Positions 34,326 to 43,919 of a DNA stretch of 64,000 nucleotides are shown here, piece by piece; position 1 is the first letter of the stretch, and each line of letters begins with the position of its first letter. Made by a program: the position numbers and the translations under genes. The stretch comes from Hyphomonas sp. (GTDB lineage Bacteria > Pseudomonadota > Alphaproteobacteria > Caulobacterales > Hyphomonadaceae), in assembly GCA_017792365.1 (NCBI GenBank), contig CP051229.1, forward strand, positions 2,046,001-2,110,000. Direction: 5' to 3'. Under the pieces are notes generated by a model that saw only the letters and a list, made by a program, of their open reading frames with translations, had not been told where the DNA came from and ran no database searches.

Positions 34326-35731
34326 ATGACCGAGACGCCACGCACACTTTACGACAAGATCTGGAACGCCCACGTCGTCCACGAAGACGCCCAGACCGGC
34401 GAAGCCCTTCTGTATATCGACCTGCACCTCATCCACGAGGTCACGACGCCGCAGGCCTTCGCCGGCCTCAAGGAAGCCGGCCGCAAGGTGCGCCGCCCGG
34501 ATCTGACGCTCGCCGTCGCCGATCACAACACGCCGACCGAAAACCAGTCGGCAGGCCTCGCGGGCGTCACCGACGCCGAAGCGCGCACCCAGCTCGAAAC
34601 CCTGACCGCCAATGTCGCCGAGCACGGCATTGAATTCTTTCCGATGGGCGACATCAACAATGGCATCGTCCACGTCGTCGGTCCCGAGCAGGGCCGCACC
34701 CAGCCGGGTCTCACCATCGTCTGCGGCGACAGCCACACCTCGACCCACGGCGCATTCGGCGCGCTGGCCCACGGCATCGGCACATCCGAAGTCGAACACG
34801 TGCTGGCGACCCAGACGCTGCGCGCCCGCAAGATGAAGAACATGGCGGTGAAGGTCGAAGGCGAGTTCCCGCCCGGCGTCGGCGCAAAAGACCTCGCGCT
34901 CCACCTCATCTCGATCATCGGCACCAACGGCGGGGCCGGCCACGTCATCGAATACATGGGCTCGGCCATCCGCTCCCTGTCGATGGAAGCGCGCATGACC
35001 CTGTGCAACCTCTCCATCGAAGGCGGCGCCCGCGCCGGCCTCATCGCGCCGGACGAGACCACCTATCGCTACATGAAGGGCCGCCCCGCCTCTCCCAAGG
35101 GCGGACAATGGGAAACCGCCGTCGAACACTGGAAGACGCTGCACTCGGACGAAGGCGCACACTTCGACGAGGTCGTCGTCATCAACGCCGCCGACGTGCC
35201 CCCGACCATCACTTGGGGCACCAGCCCCGAACAGGCCGTCGCCGTCACCGGCAATGCGCCTGACCCGGCGACCATCACCGACCAGTCAAACGCGATGCAG
35301 CAATCAGGGCGCTCGACTACATGGGCCTCGAGCCCGGCCAGAAACTCGAAGGCGTGAAGATCGACCGCGTCTTCATCGGCTCGTGCACCAACTCACGCAT
35401 CGAGGACCTGCGCGCCGCCGCCGAGATCGCAAAAACCGGCAAGGTGGCCGATCACGTCCGCGCCATGGTCGTCCCCGGCTCCGGCCTCGTCCGTGCGCAA
35501 GCCGAGGCCGAAGGCCTCGACGAGATCTTCACCAACGCAGGCTTCGAATGGCGCGAACCGGGTTGTTCGATGTGCCTCGGCATGAACCCCGACACCCTCG
35601 CCCCAAGGGAACGCTGCGCCTCCACCTCGAACCGCAACTTCGAAGGCCGCCAGGGCCGCCTCGGCCGCACCCACCTGATGAGCCCGGTGCTGGCGGCGAA
35701 GGCCGCGCTCGCCGGATCGATCACCAGTTAG
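34326..35731 (+). pseudogene. leuC: 3-isopropylmalate dehydratase large subunit, frameshifted
   Basis: Both frames belong to LeuC, which with LeuD isomerises 2- to 3-isopropylmalate in leucine synthesis. The first frame carries [11 protein letters not shown]-like and [12 protein letters not shown] segments. The second carries the 4Fe-4S ligands in [19 protein letters not shown] and [10 protein letters not shown]. The break lies near 35300-35305, just before [12 protein letters not shown]; one added base gives a 468-residue protein, the family length. Because leucine synthesis is essential in most free-living bacteria, sequencing error is more likely than loss. leuD does not follow it in the window. 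Confidence 0.9.
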
Positions 35732-35748
35732 ACCGGCGCGGTAGGGGG

Positions 35749-36519
35749 ATGTTCAAACCGAAACCGATCCTCGATCCCGACGAGCAGGACTGGCACGTCG
35801 CCTGCTGGGCATGGCTGCTCAGACACGGCGAGGGCCGCCAACGCCTGATCGACACGCCGCTCGTCCTGCCCAACGAGGACTTCTTTCCCGGCCTGTCCAG
35901 CGGCACCGACGACCTTGCCGAGCGGTTGTTCGATCGCGTCAAGCAGCTCGCCGACATGGAGGACTGGCCGACCCGGCTGGTCGCGCAGGACGAACGACCC
36001 GACCAGCTCTCGCCGACCACCCATCTCGTACACTCAGGCCAGGCCGCAGGCAGTTTCACCCCAACTGGAAACACCGCCGAGATCAGCTACGACCCGAAAC
36101 ACATCAAGGCGCCTGTCACGCTCGTCGCCACCTTCGCTCACGAACTCGCCCACTATCTGAACGGCGGCTTTCCCGAACACCCGCCCGGCGGCCTCGACTT
36201 CAACGAACCGGCAACCGATGTCACTGCGATCTATCTTGGCTTCGGCCTCTTCGGGGCAAATTCCACCTTCACCTTCTCGCAGGTGACAAACTTCGATTCC
36301 CAAGGCTGGTCGCGCCAGAGCCTCGGCTATCTCAGCGAGGCAGAATGGGCTTTCGGACTCGCCATGTTCTGCATCCTCGGCGAGAAGCCGGTCGATGCGC
36401 TCAAACCGCACCTCAAACCGCACATCTGGAGAGACGTGCAACGCGCCGCGCGCCAGATCAGCGAAGAGGGACTCGACGCCCAGGCGCTGTCGGCGGCGGA
36501 TCGGTTCGGCTCTACCTAA
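35749..36519 (+). CDS. zincin-like HExxH protein of unknown function
   Basis: The 256-residue protein contains a metalloprotease-type motif, FAHELAHYLNG, with a possible third ligand in DFNEPATDVTAIYLG about 27 residues later; that spacing and the glutamate fit gluzincins. No signal peptide is visible. The family was not recognised. A GGGGG precedes the ATG at 35749, 18 bp after leuC. Its stop overlaps the convergent esterase gene by four bases. Confidence 0.7.
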   Translation: MFKPKPILDPDEQDWHVACWAWLLRHGEGRQRLIDTPLVLPNEDFFPGLSSGTDDLAERLFDRVKQLADMEDWPTRLVAQDERPDQLSPTTHLVHSGQAAGSFTPTGNTAEISYDPKHIKAPVTLVATFAHELAHYLNGGFPEHPPGGLDFNEPATDVTAIYLGFGLFGANSTFTFSQVTNFDSQGWSRQSLGYLSEAEWAFGLAMFCILGEKPVDALKPHLKPHIWRDVQRAARQISEEGLDAQALSAADRFGST

Positions 36520-37442
36520 TACGCATACGCCACATCTCGATCCGTCGCGAAGTGCCACAGGATCCCGCTCATCAGGACCGCCGGGAACGCGGTCTCATGA
36601 TTGGCCCCCGGCACGATCCCGGCCTTTAAAGTCAGGCTCTCATAACCGCGCGCAGCAAGCGCCGCCTCCATGTCCAGCATCTGCTGCACCATTTCGTTGC
36701 GCGTGCCACCTGACGCCGCCGGATGCTCCAGCGCGCCGATCCCCATATAGACGTTCGCCTCCAGGTCATCGTGCGTTTCGGCGAACGCCTCCTCGTATTC
36801 GAACGCCACGCCATTGTGGAACCAGAATGAAGGGCTCGACAGGATGTAGCCTGAAAACAGCTCGGGACGGTGAAACAGCACATACCCGCCGAAAAGTCCG
36901 CCAAATGAATGCCCCCCTAGCACGCGCCGGTTCACATCGACCCGGTAACGCTGTTCAAGCTCCGGGATTACCTCGTCGGCAATGAACCCGAGATAGGCTG
37001 CGGCCTCTCCAGTCACCCTCTCGAACTCCGGGTTGATGCTCGGCGTGTAGTCGCGCGTCCGGCTGTCCATCCCATCAGCGCCCGTCTCATAGCCGATGCC
37101 GACAATGATGAATTCTTCGATGGTCTCGGCATTCATGGGAAGGTGAGTGATACCCGCCGCCACCTGGAAATTGTAAGGTGCGTCGTTGAGGTAAAGCACT
37201 GGGTAGACGCGATCTGCGCTCTCTGCGTCGCCGTAGGACGGAGGCAGCTTGACCTGAACCTCATACGCCCGCCCGAGCACGTCAGAGTAGATCTCCAACT
37301 GCTCGCTGCGCGGAATGACGACCGGTAGCGGCTCGCTCATCGACGTCGTCTCACCAACGCCCGCCGGTTCATCCGTCTTCACGGGCCCGCACGTCGTCAG
37401 CGCGAGGGCCAGCGCCGCCCCGCAGACGTGTTCGATTTGCAT
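36516..37442 (-). CDS. alpha/beta-hydrolase lipoprotein (esterase D/IroE-like)
   Basis: The 308-residue protein has a lipoprotein signal (LALALTTCG) and an esterase fold of the putative-esterase family that includes IroE and Fes. The nucleophile serine is in LGGHSFGGLFGG, and the C-terminal histidine in PGANHETAFP. VYPVLYLNDAPYNF marks the oxyanion-side strand. It probably hydrolyses esters such as siderophore or polyester bonds at the envelope; no iron genes are nearby. Its 3' end overlaps the zincin gene by 4 bp. Confidence 0.87.
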   Translation of the reverse strand: MQIEHVCGAALALALTTCGPVKTDEPAGVGETTSMSEPLPVVIPRSEQLEIYSDVLGRAYEVQVKLPPSYGDAESADRVYPVLYLNDAPYNFQVAAGITHLPMNAETIEEFIIVGIGYETGADGMDSRTRDYTPSINPEFERVTGEAAAYLGFIADEVIPELEQRYRVDVNRRVLGGHSFGGLFGGYVLFHRPELFSGYILSSPSFWFHNGVAFEYEEAFAETHDDLEANVYMGIGALEHPAASGGTRNEMVQQMLDMEAALAARGYESLTLKAGIVPGANHETAFPAVLMSGILWHFATDRDVAYAY

Positions 37443-37660
37443 TGCGACCGTCCTCCTGCCCCGTAAAGGACACTACTAACGAGATCGCGCAAATCCACCT
37501 TACCGCATTGAAAGAAACGACACGGAGATGTGGTTAAGAATTAAGGGAACCATATTGGCGAAGCGCAGCCCCGACCTTGTTTCCGCCACGAATCGGCGGC
37601 ATCAGGTTTCTGGGGACGGTGCTCACCTCGAATGTTGCTCGACTAGTCGATGGGACGCCT

Positions 37661-38524
37661 ATGAAACGCATCGCGATTTCCGCCCTGCTGTTGAGCGGTT
37701 TTGCCCTTTTCACAACCACTGCGCCGGCCACGCCGCCCGCGCCGCTTGATGTAGCGGGCGTCACGCCGGCCGAAGTGCAGGCGATCGATTTTCTTCTCGA
37801 CGCCCCGTCCGAAGACGATCTCGGCCGCGAGATGAACCTGTGGGCCACGTATTACCACATGCCCACCATCAAGGCGGCCGAACCGCTCGTCGAGAAAGCG
37901 GCGTCGTTCATCGGAACGGACGGGAAGCCGATATCGTTCCCGATTTCCGAACGCGACTGGTGCTATGCAGCGCTGCAGGGCTCGGTCCGCGTCGAGGGCC
38001 CCGACGGCTCCACCCAGAATTTCGTCTTCATCGACGCCAAGGGCCCGGAACAGATCAACTGCGATGGCGCGCTCGGCAACCTCACCAACACCGTCAAGAC
38101 CGCCACCCGCCGCGCCCGGTTCGCGACCTTCGATCATCCCGCCGGCTGCGACGTGCGTCCCGACCCGCTGATCCCCTACCGCACCATCGCGGTCGACCGC
38201 CGCCGCATCAAGCGCGGCTCGGTGCTCTACATCCCCGACCTGCGCGGCCAGATCTTCTTCCAGGACGGCCTGCCCTTCGCGCATGACGGCTACGTCATCG
38301 CAACCGACACGGGCGGCGCCATCAAGGGCAACCACATCGACGTCTTCGTCGAGGACGTCGAGAACCAGCCCTTCCCGGACCTCATCGGCTCGCACCCGTC
38401 GAAGACCTTCAAGGCCTTCATGGTCGACCGCGACCACCCCGCCGTCCAGGCGCTGCGCCAGGGCGACGAGCGCATCTGCCACGAGCCGGACTACGAGGCG
38501 CCCGCCGAGTCGGACCTGATCTGA
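37661..38524 (+). CDS. exported 3D-domain protein (MltA-like)
   Basis: A signal peptide (ISALLLSGFALFTTTAPA) precedes about 130 residues and then a 3D domain, the catalytic core of MltA-type lytic transglycosylases. Its three conserved aspartates are visible in IPYRTIAVDRRRIKRGS, ATDTGGAIKGNHIDVFV and nearby. The full MltA double-psi barrel insertion seems absent, so it may be a wall-binding or cell-wall-cutting 3D protein. GGGA precedes the ATG at 37661. Confidence 0.8.
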   Translation: MKRIAISALLLSGFALFTTTAPATPPAPLDVAGVTPAEVQAIDFLLDAPSEDDLGREMNLWATYYHMPTIKAAEPLVEKAASFIGTDGKPISFPISERDWCYAALQGSVRVEGPDGSTQNFVFIDAKGPEQINCDGALGNLTNTVKTATRRARFATFDHPAGCDVRPDPLIPYRTIAVDRRRIKRGSVLYIPDLRGQIFFQDGLPFAHDGYVIATDTGGAIKGNHIDVFVEDVENQPFPDLIGSHPSKTFKAFMVDRDHPAVQALRQGDERICHEPDYEAPAESDLI

Positions 38525-38639
38525 CCCGGCCGCAGGCCCGATCTACCCACGACCAGCATCACGAGCTGTGGAGTGCGCTTGACCCGCACCCGCCTACGTG
38601 CAATCGCGAACCATTCTCAACAGCCAGAAAGGCCGTCAC

Positions 38640-39086
38640 ATGTTCCGCAAACTTGCTCCAGCCATCCTTGCCGCAGCGATGATCTCCGGAGCCGCTCACG
38701 CTGATGACCATGCAGAGCGCCTGAACGCCAACACGGCCACCGCCGAACAACTCGACGCCGCCGGCGTCGGCGGCGCAACTTCGGCAGCCATTCTCGAGGG
38801 CCAGCCCTTCGCCAGCACGGCCGCCTTCAACGCCGCGATCGACCCCAACATGCCGGAAGCCGACAAGGCCGAGCTGTACGCACGCGTCTTCGTCCCAATC
38901 GACCTCAACAAGGCGACCCGCGAAGAGATCATGCTCATCCCCGGCATGACGCGCCGCATGGCCCATGAGTTCGAGGAATACCGGCCCTACACCTCGATCG
39001 ACCAGTTCAACCGCGAGATCGGCAAATACGTCGACGACGCGGAAGTCGCACGCCTGCGGTCCTACGTGACTCTCAACGATGAATAA
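38640..39086 (+). CDS. exported helix-hairpin-helix (ComEA-like) protein
   Basis: A signal peptide (LAPAILAAAMISGAAHA) precedes two helix-hairpin-helix motifs: LNANTATAEQLDAAGVG and IDLNKATREEIMLIPGM. This arrangement is found in ComEA-type periplasmic DNA-binding proteins, but many alphaproteobacterial copies have no demonstrated DNA uptake role. No other competence genes are in view. A terminator follows after 30 bp. Confidence 0.85.
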   Translation: MFRKLAPAILAAAMISGAAHADDHAERLNANTATAEQLDAAGVGGATSAAILEGQPFASTAAFNAAIDPNMPEADKAELYARVFVPIDLNKATREEIMLIPGMTRRMAHEFEEYRPYTSIDQFNREIGKYVDDAEVARLRSYVTLNDE

Positions 39087-39116
39087 GCGCAACCGCTACA
39101 GCGACACGACGACAGA

Positions 39117-39145
39117 CGCCCCGGTCATCCGCCGGGGCGTTTTCT
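39117..39145 (+). terminator. intrinsic terminator after the HhH gene
   Basis: ACGCCCCGG (39117-39125) and CCGGGGCGT (39133-39141) form a 9-bp stem followed by TTTTC. Confidence 0.8.
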
Positions 39146-39731
39146 ATTCCTCGTCGGAAACGCTGGTCGTCTCCTGCGACCAGTCAGGCGCAAACCGCAG
39201 CCCCAGCAGCACGCCAATGATGACCGCGTGAACGATCGCGATCGTCGGCTCGAACGCCGTGAAGAACCAGTGCGCCATCGTCAGGATCGTGGCGGGATAG
39301 ATTAGCCAGTGCAGCTTGCGCCAGCCATCCTTCAACAATCGTATCGACAGGTTGTTGCTCGTCACCGCCAGCGGCACGAAGATGAAGAACGCCACCCACC
39401 CGGTCAGCATGCCGATGCCGGCGGCTTCATCCAGCACAAGATTGATGTCGGCCTTGCGCAACAGGTAGACGACGAGGTGGCCGCACGCATAGGCGAACGA
39501 CGCCACGCCAAGATCGCGCCGCCGCCGCAACATGAACGCCGTCACCTTGCCCGGAAACAGGTTGCGCGCCGGCGTCACCGCCAGCGCCGCCATCAACAGC
39601 CACACGGCGATGTCCCCGCTCCAGGTGATGAACGAGCCATAGCCCATCGCATCCGTCGCATAGCGCCAGATGAGGAACGCTCCAGGCGCGGCCAGCAGCA
39701 GCCACACCAACGGCAGTTCGAATTTGCGCAT
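39144..39731 (-). CDS. ferric-reductase-like transmembrane protein (MsrQ-like), orphan
   Basis: The 195-residue membrane protein has six predicted helices with the haem-ligand pattern of the ferric reductase-like/MsrQ family: histidines in SFAYACGHLVVYLLRK, WRKLHWLIYPATILTMAHWFF and others. It resembles the MsrQ copy at 47.5 kb but no MsrP-type partner is adjacent. It may pass electrons from the quinone pool to another periplasmic reductase. The ATG at 39731 begins where family members begin. Confidence 0.85.
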   Translation of the reverse strand: MRKFELPLVWLLLAAPGAFLIWRYATDAMGYGSFITWSGDIAVWLLMAALAVTPARNLFPGKVTAFMLRRRRDLGVASFAYACGHLVVYLLRKADINLVLDEAAGIGMLTGWVAFFIFVPLAVTSNNLSIRLLKDGWRKLHWLIYPATILTMAHWFFTAFEPTIAIVHAVIIGVLLGLRFAPDWSQETTSVSDEE

Positions 39732-39878
39732 CAAGGCTCCATGGCGACGCCCGCGCGGCCATCCGGCCTGCGCCGGCGGAACAGACCACTCCGCACCGGA
39801 TTTCAAGGTGGGAAACTCGATGCTGGACTTTCTCCCTCGTTGCGCGACAAAATCGAAAAAAACAGAGGGGAGACAGAC

Positions 39879-41053
39879 ATGAAACGCCTGATAGCCGCCG
39901 CATATGCGGCGCTCGTCGCCGCCGCGTGCGCAAGCAGCGAACCCGCAACCGGCTCCGAACAAGCCGCAGCGGAGGCTGAAACCGCCGCCGCCGCGCCGGA
40001 CGCTGACGCCCAGACCGCCAGCACGGCGACGGATTATGACAACATGGCCAACTGGCTCTGCCGCCCCGGCAAGCCGGACGACAGCTGCAAGGTCGACATA
40101 TCCGCGACCGTGATCAACGCCGACGGCTCCACAGAGCTCGAAACCTTCGAGCACGATCCGGATGCGCCGATCGACTGCTTCTATGTTTATCCAACCGTCT
40201 CGCTCGACCCCTACACTTTCTCTGATCTCATCCCGGGACCGGAGGAACACAGTGTTGTCAGAACCCAGCTTGCACGCTTCGGCGACAAGTGCCGCCTGTT
40301 CGCACCGATGTATCGACAGTTCTCCCTTGGCGCCCTGCGCGCCGGTCGCGGGACCGGCGAGGCGGTTCCCTCACGCGGCACGCGCGAGGACAGCGCCAAC
40401 GATGTTGACGGCGCATGGAACTGGTATCTCGAAAACGAAAACGACGGCCGCGGCGTCGTCATCATCGGCCACTCGCAGGGCTCCGGCCAGATCATGCGCA
40501 TGATCGCCGAGCACGTGGACGGTAAACCCGCGCAGGACAAGCTGGTCTCGGCGATCGTGCTTGGCTCGTCGGTGCAAGTGCCGCAGGGCCTGGATATCGG
40601 CGGCACCTTCAAGAACATCCCGGTCTGCCGCTCGGCCGACCAGTTCGGCTGCGTTCTTTCCTACTCCACTTTTCGCGAAAGCGTGCCGCCGTCGGAGACA
40701 TCTGGTTTCGGCCGCGGCCGTCCGGTAATGAAGCCGTGTGCACCAATCCCGCAGCCCTCGACGGTTCGGAAGCCATGAACCCCGAAGCCTACTTCTCCGC
40801 CGACGGCGTCGACTGGCTCGATGGCGGAAATCGCACCCAATGCGTGAAGACCCCGACCCACCATTATCTGGAGGTCCGTCTACACGCCGATCCTGAAGAT
40901 CCCCGCGCCGATGATCATGGCGGGGACGTCATGGCCAACGGCTCACCGGACCCTGGTTGGGGCCTGCATCTCGTTGACGCCAACGTCGGAATAGGCGACC
41001 TCGCCGCAGTGATTGAACAGCAAGGCGAAGCCTGGGCCGCGGCAAATCGCTAA
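39879..41053 (+). pseudogene. DUF3089 lipoprotein (alpha/beta hydrolase), frameshifted
   Basis: A lipoprotein signal (AAYAALVAAACAS) and an alanine-rich linker precede a DUF3089 alpha/beta-hydrolase. DCFYVYPTVSLDP opens the domain, and the nucleophile serine is in IIGHSQGSGQIMR. The frame breaks near 40721: FGRGRP runs into a wrong frame, while GNEAVCTNPAALDG continues in another; one added G (CCGGT to CCGGGT) joins them into 391 residues. GAGGGGAGA precedes the ATG. Substrate unknown. Confidence 0.85.
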
Positions 41054-41209
41054 CCATCACCGGGGCCGCACAATGGCCGTCAGTGCGCCCTGCACTGGCG
41101 GCCATGGTTGATTGCGACACGGCAATTCGATCCCCGCTGATCAGACCTGCTTCAGGCGCCCCTGCGATAACTCATACGAAGGGACGAATTTCAGCCAGGG
41201 GTCACTGCC

Positions 41210-41734
41210 GTGTCGGCGTTGAAGTCTACGCCTCCGAAGTCCGACTGGGCTTCCGGAGACATCCAGCCGCTCGAATGGCGTTCAGGCATGACGCCATGGG
41301 CGCCGAGGCGCTTGCCGCCGGGCGGGCGCAATGGCCGTCCCGACAATGTCACGCACATCCTCATTGCCGAGGACGACATCTTCCATCGCCGCATCCTCCG
41401 TCTGCTGCTGGCCTCGCCGGCGATCTCGATGATGGAAGTTGAAAACGGCGCAGCCGCAATCGAGCTCTTGTCCCTGCGCCCTTTCGATCTGCTGCTGCTC
41501 GACACCGACATGCCGCGCATGGACGGCCCGGAGACGCTGCGTTGGATCCGGCGCTCGAACCTCGAATGGGCCAACCTGCCCGTGCTCGGGCTCGTCGACG
41601 CCTTCGAAACTCGCAAGGCGTCGAAAATGCGCGACTACGACATGAACGAGTGGACCCAGAAACCGGTCAGCCGGGCCGACCTCATCGCCAAGGTCCAGTT
41701 CCTGGCGCCAGGCCTCTACAACGCCGCGCTCTAG
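41210..41734 (+). CDS. stand-alone response regulator receiver protein, atypical
   Basis: A CheY-like receiver domain (residues about 48-165) carries the acidic pair in LIAEDDIFHRR, the phospho-acceptor aspartate in LLLLDTDMPRMDG and the lysine in WTQKPVS. The conserved switch Thr/Ser after PVLGL is replaced by valine, so signalling may differ. About 45 residues of proline/arginine-rich sequence lie ahead of the domain. The GTG at 41210 has an AGGGG eight bases upstream; the true start is uncertain. No histidine kinase is nearby. Confidence 0.82.
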   Translation: MSALKSTPPKSDWASGDIQPLEWRSGMTPWAPRRLPPGGRNGRPDNVTHILIAEDDIFHRRILRLLLASPAISMMEVENGAAAIELLSLRPFDLLLLDTDMPRMDGPETLRWIRRSNLEWANLPVLGLVDAFETRKASKMRDYDMNEWTQKPVSRADLIAKVQFLAPGLYNAAL

Positions 41735-42387
41735 AACTCGACGTCGAGTTCCTCGATCTCCTCCGGCTCCGCCTTGGCTTCGCGGATCCATTCCTTCATC
41801 GGCGCCCATTTCATGATGCGGTCGCAATACGCCGACGCGCGGTCATCGATCTCGACGCCATAGGTCACGAACCGCGTGCACACCGGCGCATACATCGCGT
41901 CCGCCGCGCATGGCTTGTCCCCCATCAGGAAATCGCCGTCATACTTCTCGAAGCATTCCTCCCAAATCGCCAGCACGCGACGAATGTCTGACTTGGCCCC
42001 GGTGAAGACGCGGAAATTCGGATACCGCGCCCGCAGGTTCATCGGCAGCGCCGAACGAAGGTTATAGAAGCCGCCGTGCATCTCACCGACGATCGAACGG
42101 CAGTGCGCACGCTTCACCCGCTCGGTCGGAAACAGCCCTGCTTCCGGCTTCCACTCATCGAGATATTCGGCGATCGCAATCGTGTCCCAGACGCTCGCCC
42201 CATCATGGTCCAGCCGGGGGGTCATCACCGTCGGCGACAGCAGCAGCAGCTCGGCCCGCACGCCCGGATCCTCAAGCGGCAAGGCCTCGACTTCGACCTC
42301 CAGCCCCGCCAATTCACAGAACAGCCAGGCGCGAAGGGACCAGGATGAGTAATTCCTGCTCGATATGGTAAGTCGGGCGGCCGCCAT
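41731..42387 (-). CDS. glutathione S-transferase family protein
   Basis: The 218-residue protein has a GST N-terminal domain (SSRNYSSWSLRAWLFCELAG, then TVMTPRLDHDGASVWDTIAIAEYLDE, where WDT-type residues contact glutathione). An alpha-helical C-terminal domain follows (GDKPCAADAMYAPVCTRF). The SRNYSSWSLR start is typical of a bacterial branch that lacks the mammalian tyrosine. It ends 4 bp inside the convergent receiver gene. Confidence 0.88.
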   Translation of the reverse strand: MAAARLTISSRNYSSWSLRAWLFCELAGLEVEVEALPLEDPGVRAELLLLSPTVMTPRLDHDGASVWDTIAIAEYLDEWKPEAGLFPTERVKRAHCRSIVGEMHGGFYNLRSALPMNLRARYPNFRVFTGAKSDIRRVLAIWEECFEKYDGDFLMGDKPCAADAMYAPVCTRFVTYGVEIDDRASAYCDRIMKWAPMKEWIREAKAEPEEIEELDVEF

Positions 42388-42428
42388 TCCAGTCTTTCCT
42401 TCCCTTTCATCTTGATGTCATAGTGTAT

Positions 42429-42444
42429 GATGCAGCGCAGCATC
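42429..42444. promoter_or_regulatory. dyad upstream of the PHA depolymerase gene
   Basis: GATGC-AGCGCA-GCATC is a perfect 5-bp dyad with TGC/GCA steps, lying between the divergent GST and phaZ genes. PHA regulators of the PhaR type bind TGC/GCA-containing palindromes, so this is a candidate site; evidence is positional only. Confidence 0.3.
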
Positions 42445-42515
42445 ACTGGGAACTATGAATCCGTATGGTTTTTGCAGGTACACCGCACTTGCCTAAGAAA
42501 GTAGCGCGCTAGGCC

Positions 42516-43733
42516 ATGTGGTATCACATATATGAAGCCCAGATGAGAGCCAGCGAGCCGTTGCGCGTCGCCGCGCTGGCCTCGTTGAAGCTCCAGGAAT
42601 CTCTTAACGGCGCAGCCGACAACCCTGCCGCGCGCCAATTGCTCGCCTCGCTGGAGATGACCAGCCGGGCCACTTTGACACACACGCGTCCGCCCTTCGG
42701 CATCGAGACAGTGAAGGTCGAAAACGAGGAGGTGGCGGTTACCGAGGAGGTCGCCCTTTCGCTCCCGTTCGGCGATCTGCTCCACTTCCGGAAGGACATC
42801 GACGCGCCCCAGCCGCGCGTCCTGGTCGTCGCCCCCCTCTCCGGTCACTTCGCCACCCTGCTCTCCGACACGGTCCGCACCATGCTGCAGGACCATGACG
42901 TCTACATCACCGACTGGAAGAACGCGCGCGACGTCCCGCTCGGCCAGGGCCGTTTCGGGTTCGAGGATTACGTCGACTATCTCATCGAAATGCTTGAGCA
43001 TCTCGGCCCCGGCGCGCACGTCGTCGCCGTCTGCCAGCCCTGCGTCCAGGCCGTCGTCGCAACCGCCGTCATGTCGGAAGACAACAACCCGGCGACGCCC
43101 GCAAGCCTCACGCTGATGGCCGGCCCGATCGATTGCCGCGTCAATCCGACCACGGTGAACGACCTCGCGACCGAGAACTCGCTCGACTGGTTCAAGCAGA
43201 ACATGATCCAGACAGTGCCGTTCCCGCTGCCCGGCTGGGGCCGCCGCGTCTATCCCGGCTTCGTGCAGGTCACCGCCTTCATGTCGATGAACCCCCAGCG
43301 CCACATCGACGCGCACAAGAACCTCTACCGCCATCTCGTCGACGGCGATGAGGCCGGGGCCGACCGCATCAGGATGTTCTACGACGAGTACTTCGCCGTG
43401 CTCGACCTGACCGCGGAATTCTATCTCGAAACCATCGAGTGGGTGTTCCAGGACATGCGCCTCGCCAAGGGCGAACTCACCCACCGCGGACGGCTCGTCG
43501 ACCCCTCGAAGATCCGCCGCACCGCCCTCCTCACCGTGGAAGGCGAGCGCGACGATATCTGCTCGGTCGGCCAGACCGCCGCGGCACACGACCTCATCAC
43601 CGATCTGCGCCCGCACCTGCGCCATCACTACCTGCAACCCAGCGTCGGCCATTATGGCGTCTTCTCCGGCCGCAGATGGCAGAACTTCATCTACCCGCAG
43701 GTGAAACAGGTCATCCTTTCCATGGAAGCCTGA
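42516..43733 (+). CDS. phaZ: intracellular polyhydroxyalkanoate depolymerase
   Basis: The 405-residue alpha/beta-hydrolase matches the intracellular PhaZ family. It begins MWYHIYEAQMRASEPLR and has a cysteine nucleophile in VVAVCQPCVQAVVA in place of the usual serine. It also carries IYITDWKNARDVPL-like residues (VYITDWKNARDVPLGQG) and a C-terminal LQPSVGHYGVFSGRRW with the catalytic histidine. It mobilises stored PHB granules. The presence of this gene implies PHA synthesis elsewhere in the genome. Confidence 0.95.
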   Translation: MWYHIYEAQMRASEPLRVAALASLKLQESLNGAADNPAARQLLASLEMTSRATLTHTRPPFGIETVKVENEEVAVTEEVALSLPFGDLLHFRKDIDAPQPRVLVVAPLSGHFATLLSDTVRTMLQDHDVYITDWKNARDVPLGQGRFGFEDYVDYLIEMLEHLGPGAHVVAVCQPCVQAVVATAVMSEDNNPATPASLTLMAGPIDCRVNPTTVNDLATENSLDWFKQNMIQTVPFPLPGWGRRVYPGFVQVTAFMSMNPQRHIDAHKNLYRHLVDGDEAGADRIRMFYDEYFAVLDLTAEFYLETIEWVFQDMRLAKGELTHRGRLVDPSKIRRTALLTVEGERDDICSVGQTAAAHDLITDLRPHLRHHYLQPSVGHYGVFSGRRWQNFIYPQVKQVILSMEA

Positions 43734-43919
43734 GCCCCATCAGGGCCCATCGCACCGAACTGATCCATGATGGTTACGCGTGCTTAAGTCACTTCCGCGC
43801 AACACCGCAGACATGACCGCCGTTTAATCGGAACAGGTCGGGGGGCTTACGGCTTGTCTCGTCGGGCGCTGCACAAGAGCAGCCGCCGTCAAGACAGAGT
43901 AAGTAAAGGACACTCCCCC

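Noticed and set aside
42453-43652. 399-codon minus-strand frame opposite phaZ
   Set aside because: Fully antisense to a clear PHA depolymerase and without recognisable motifs.
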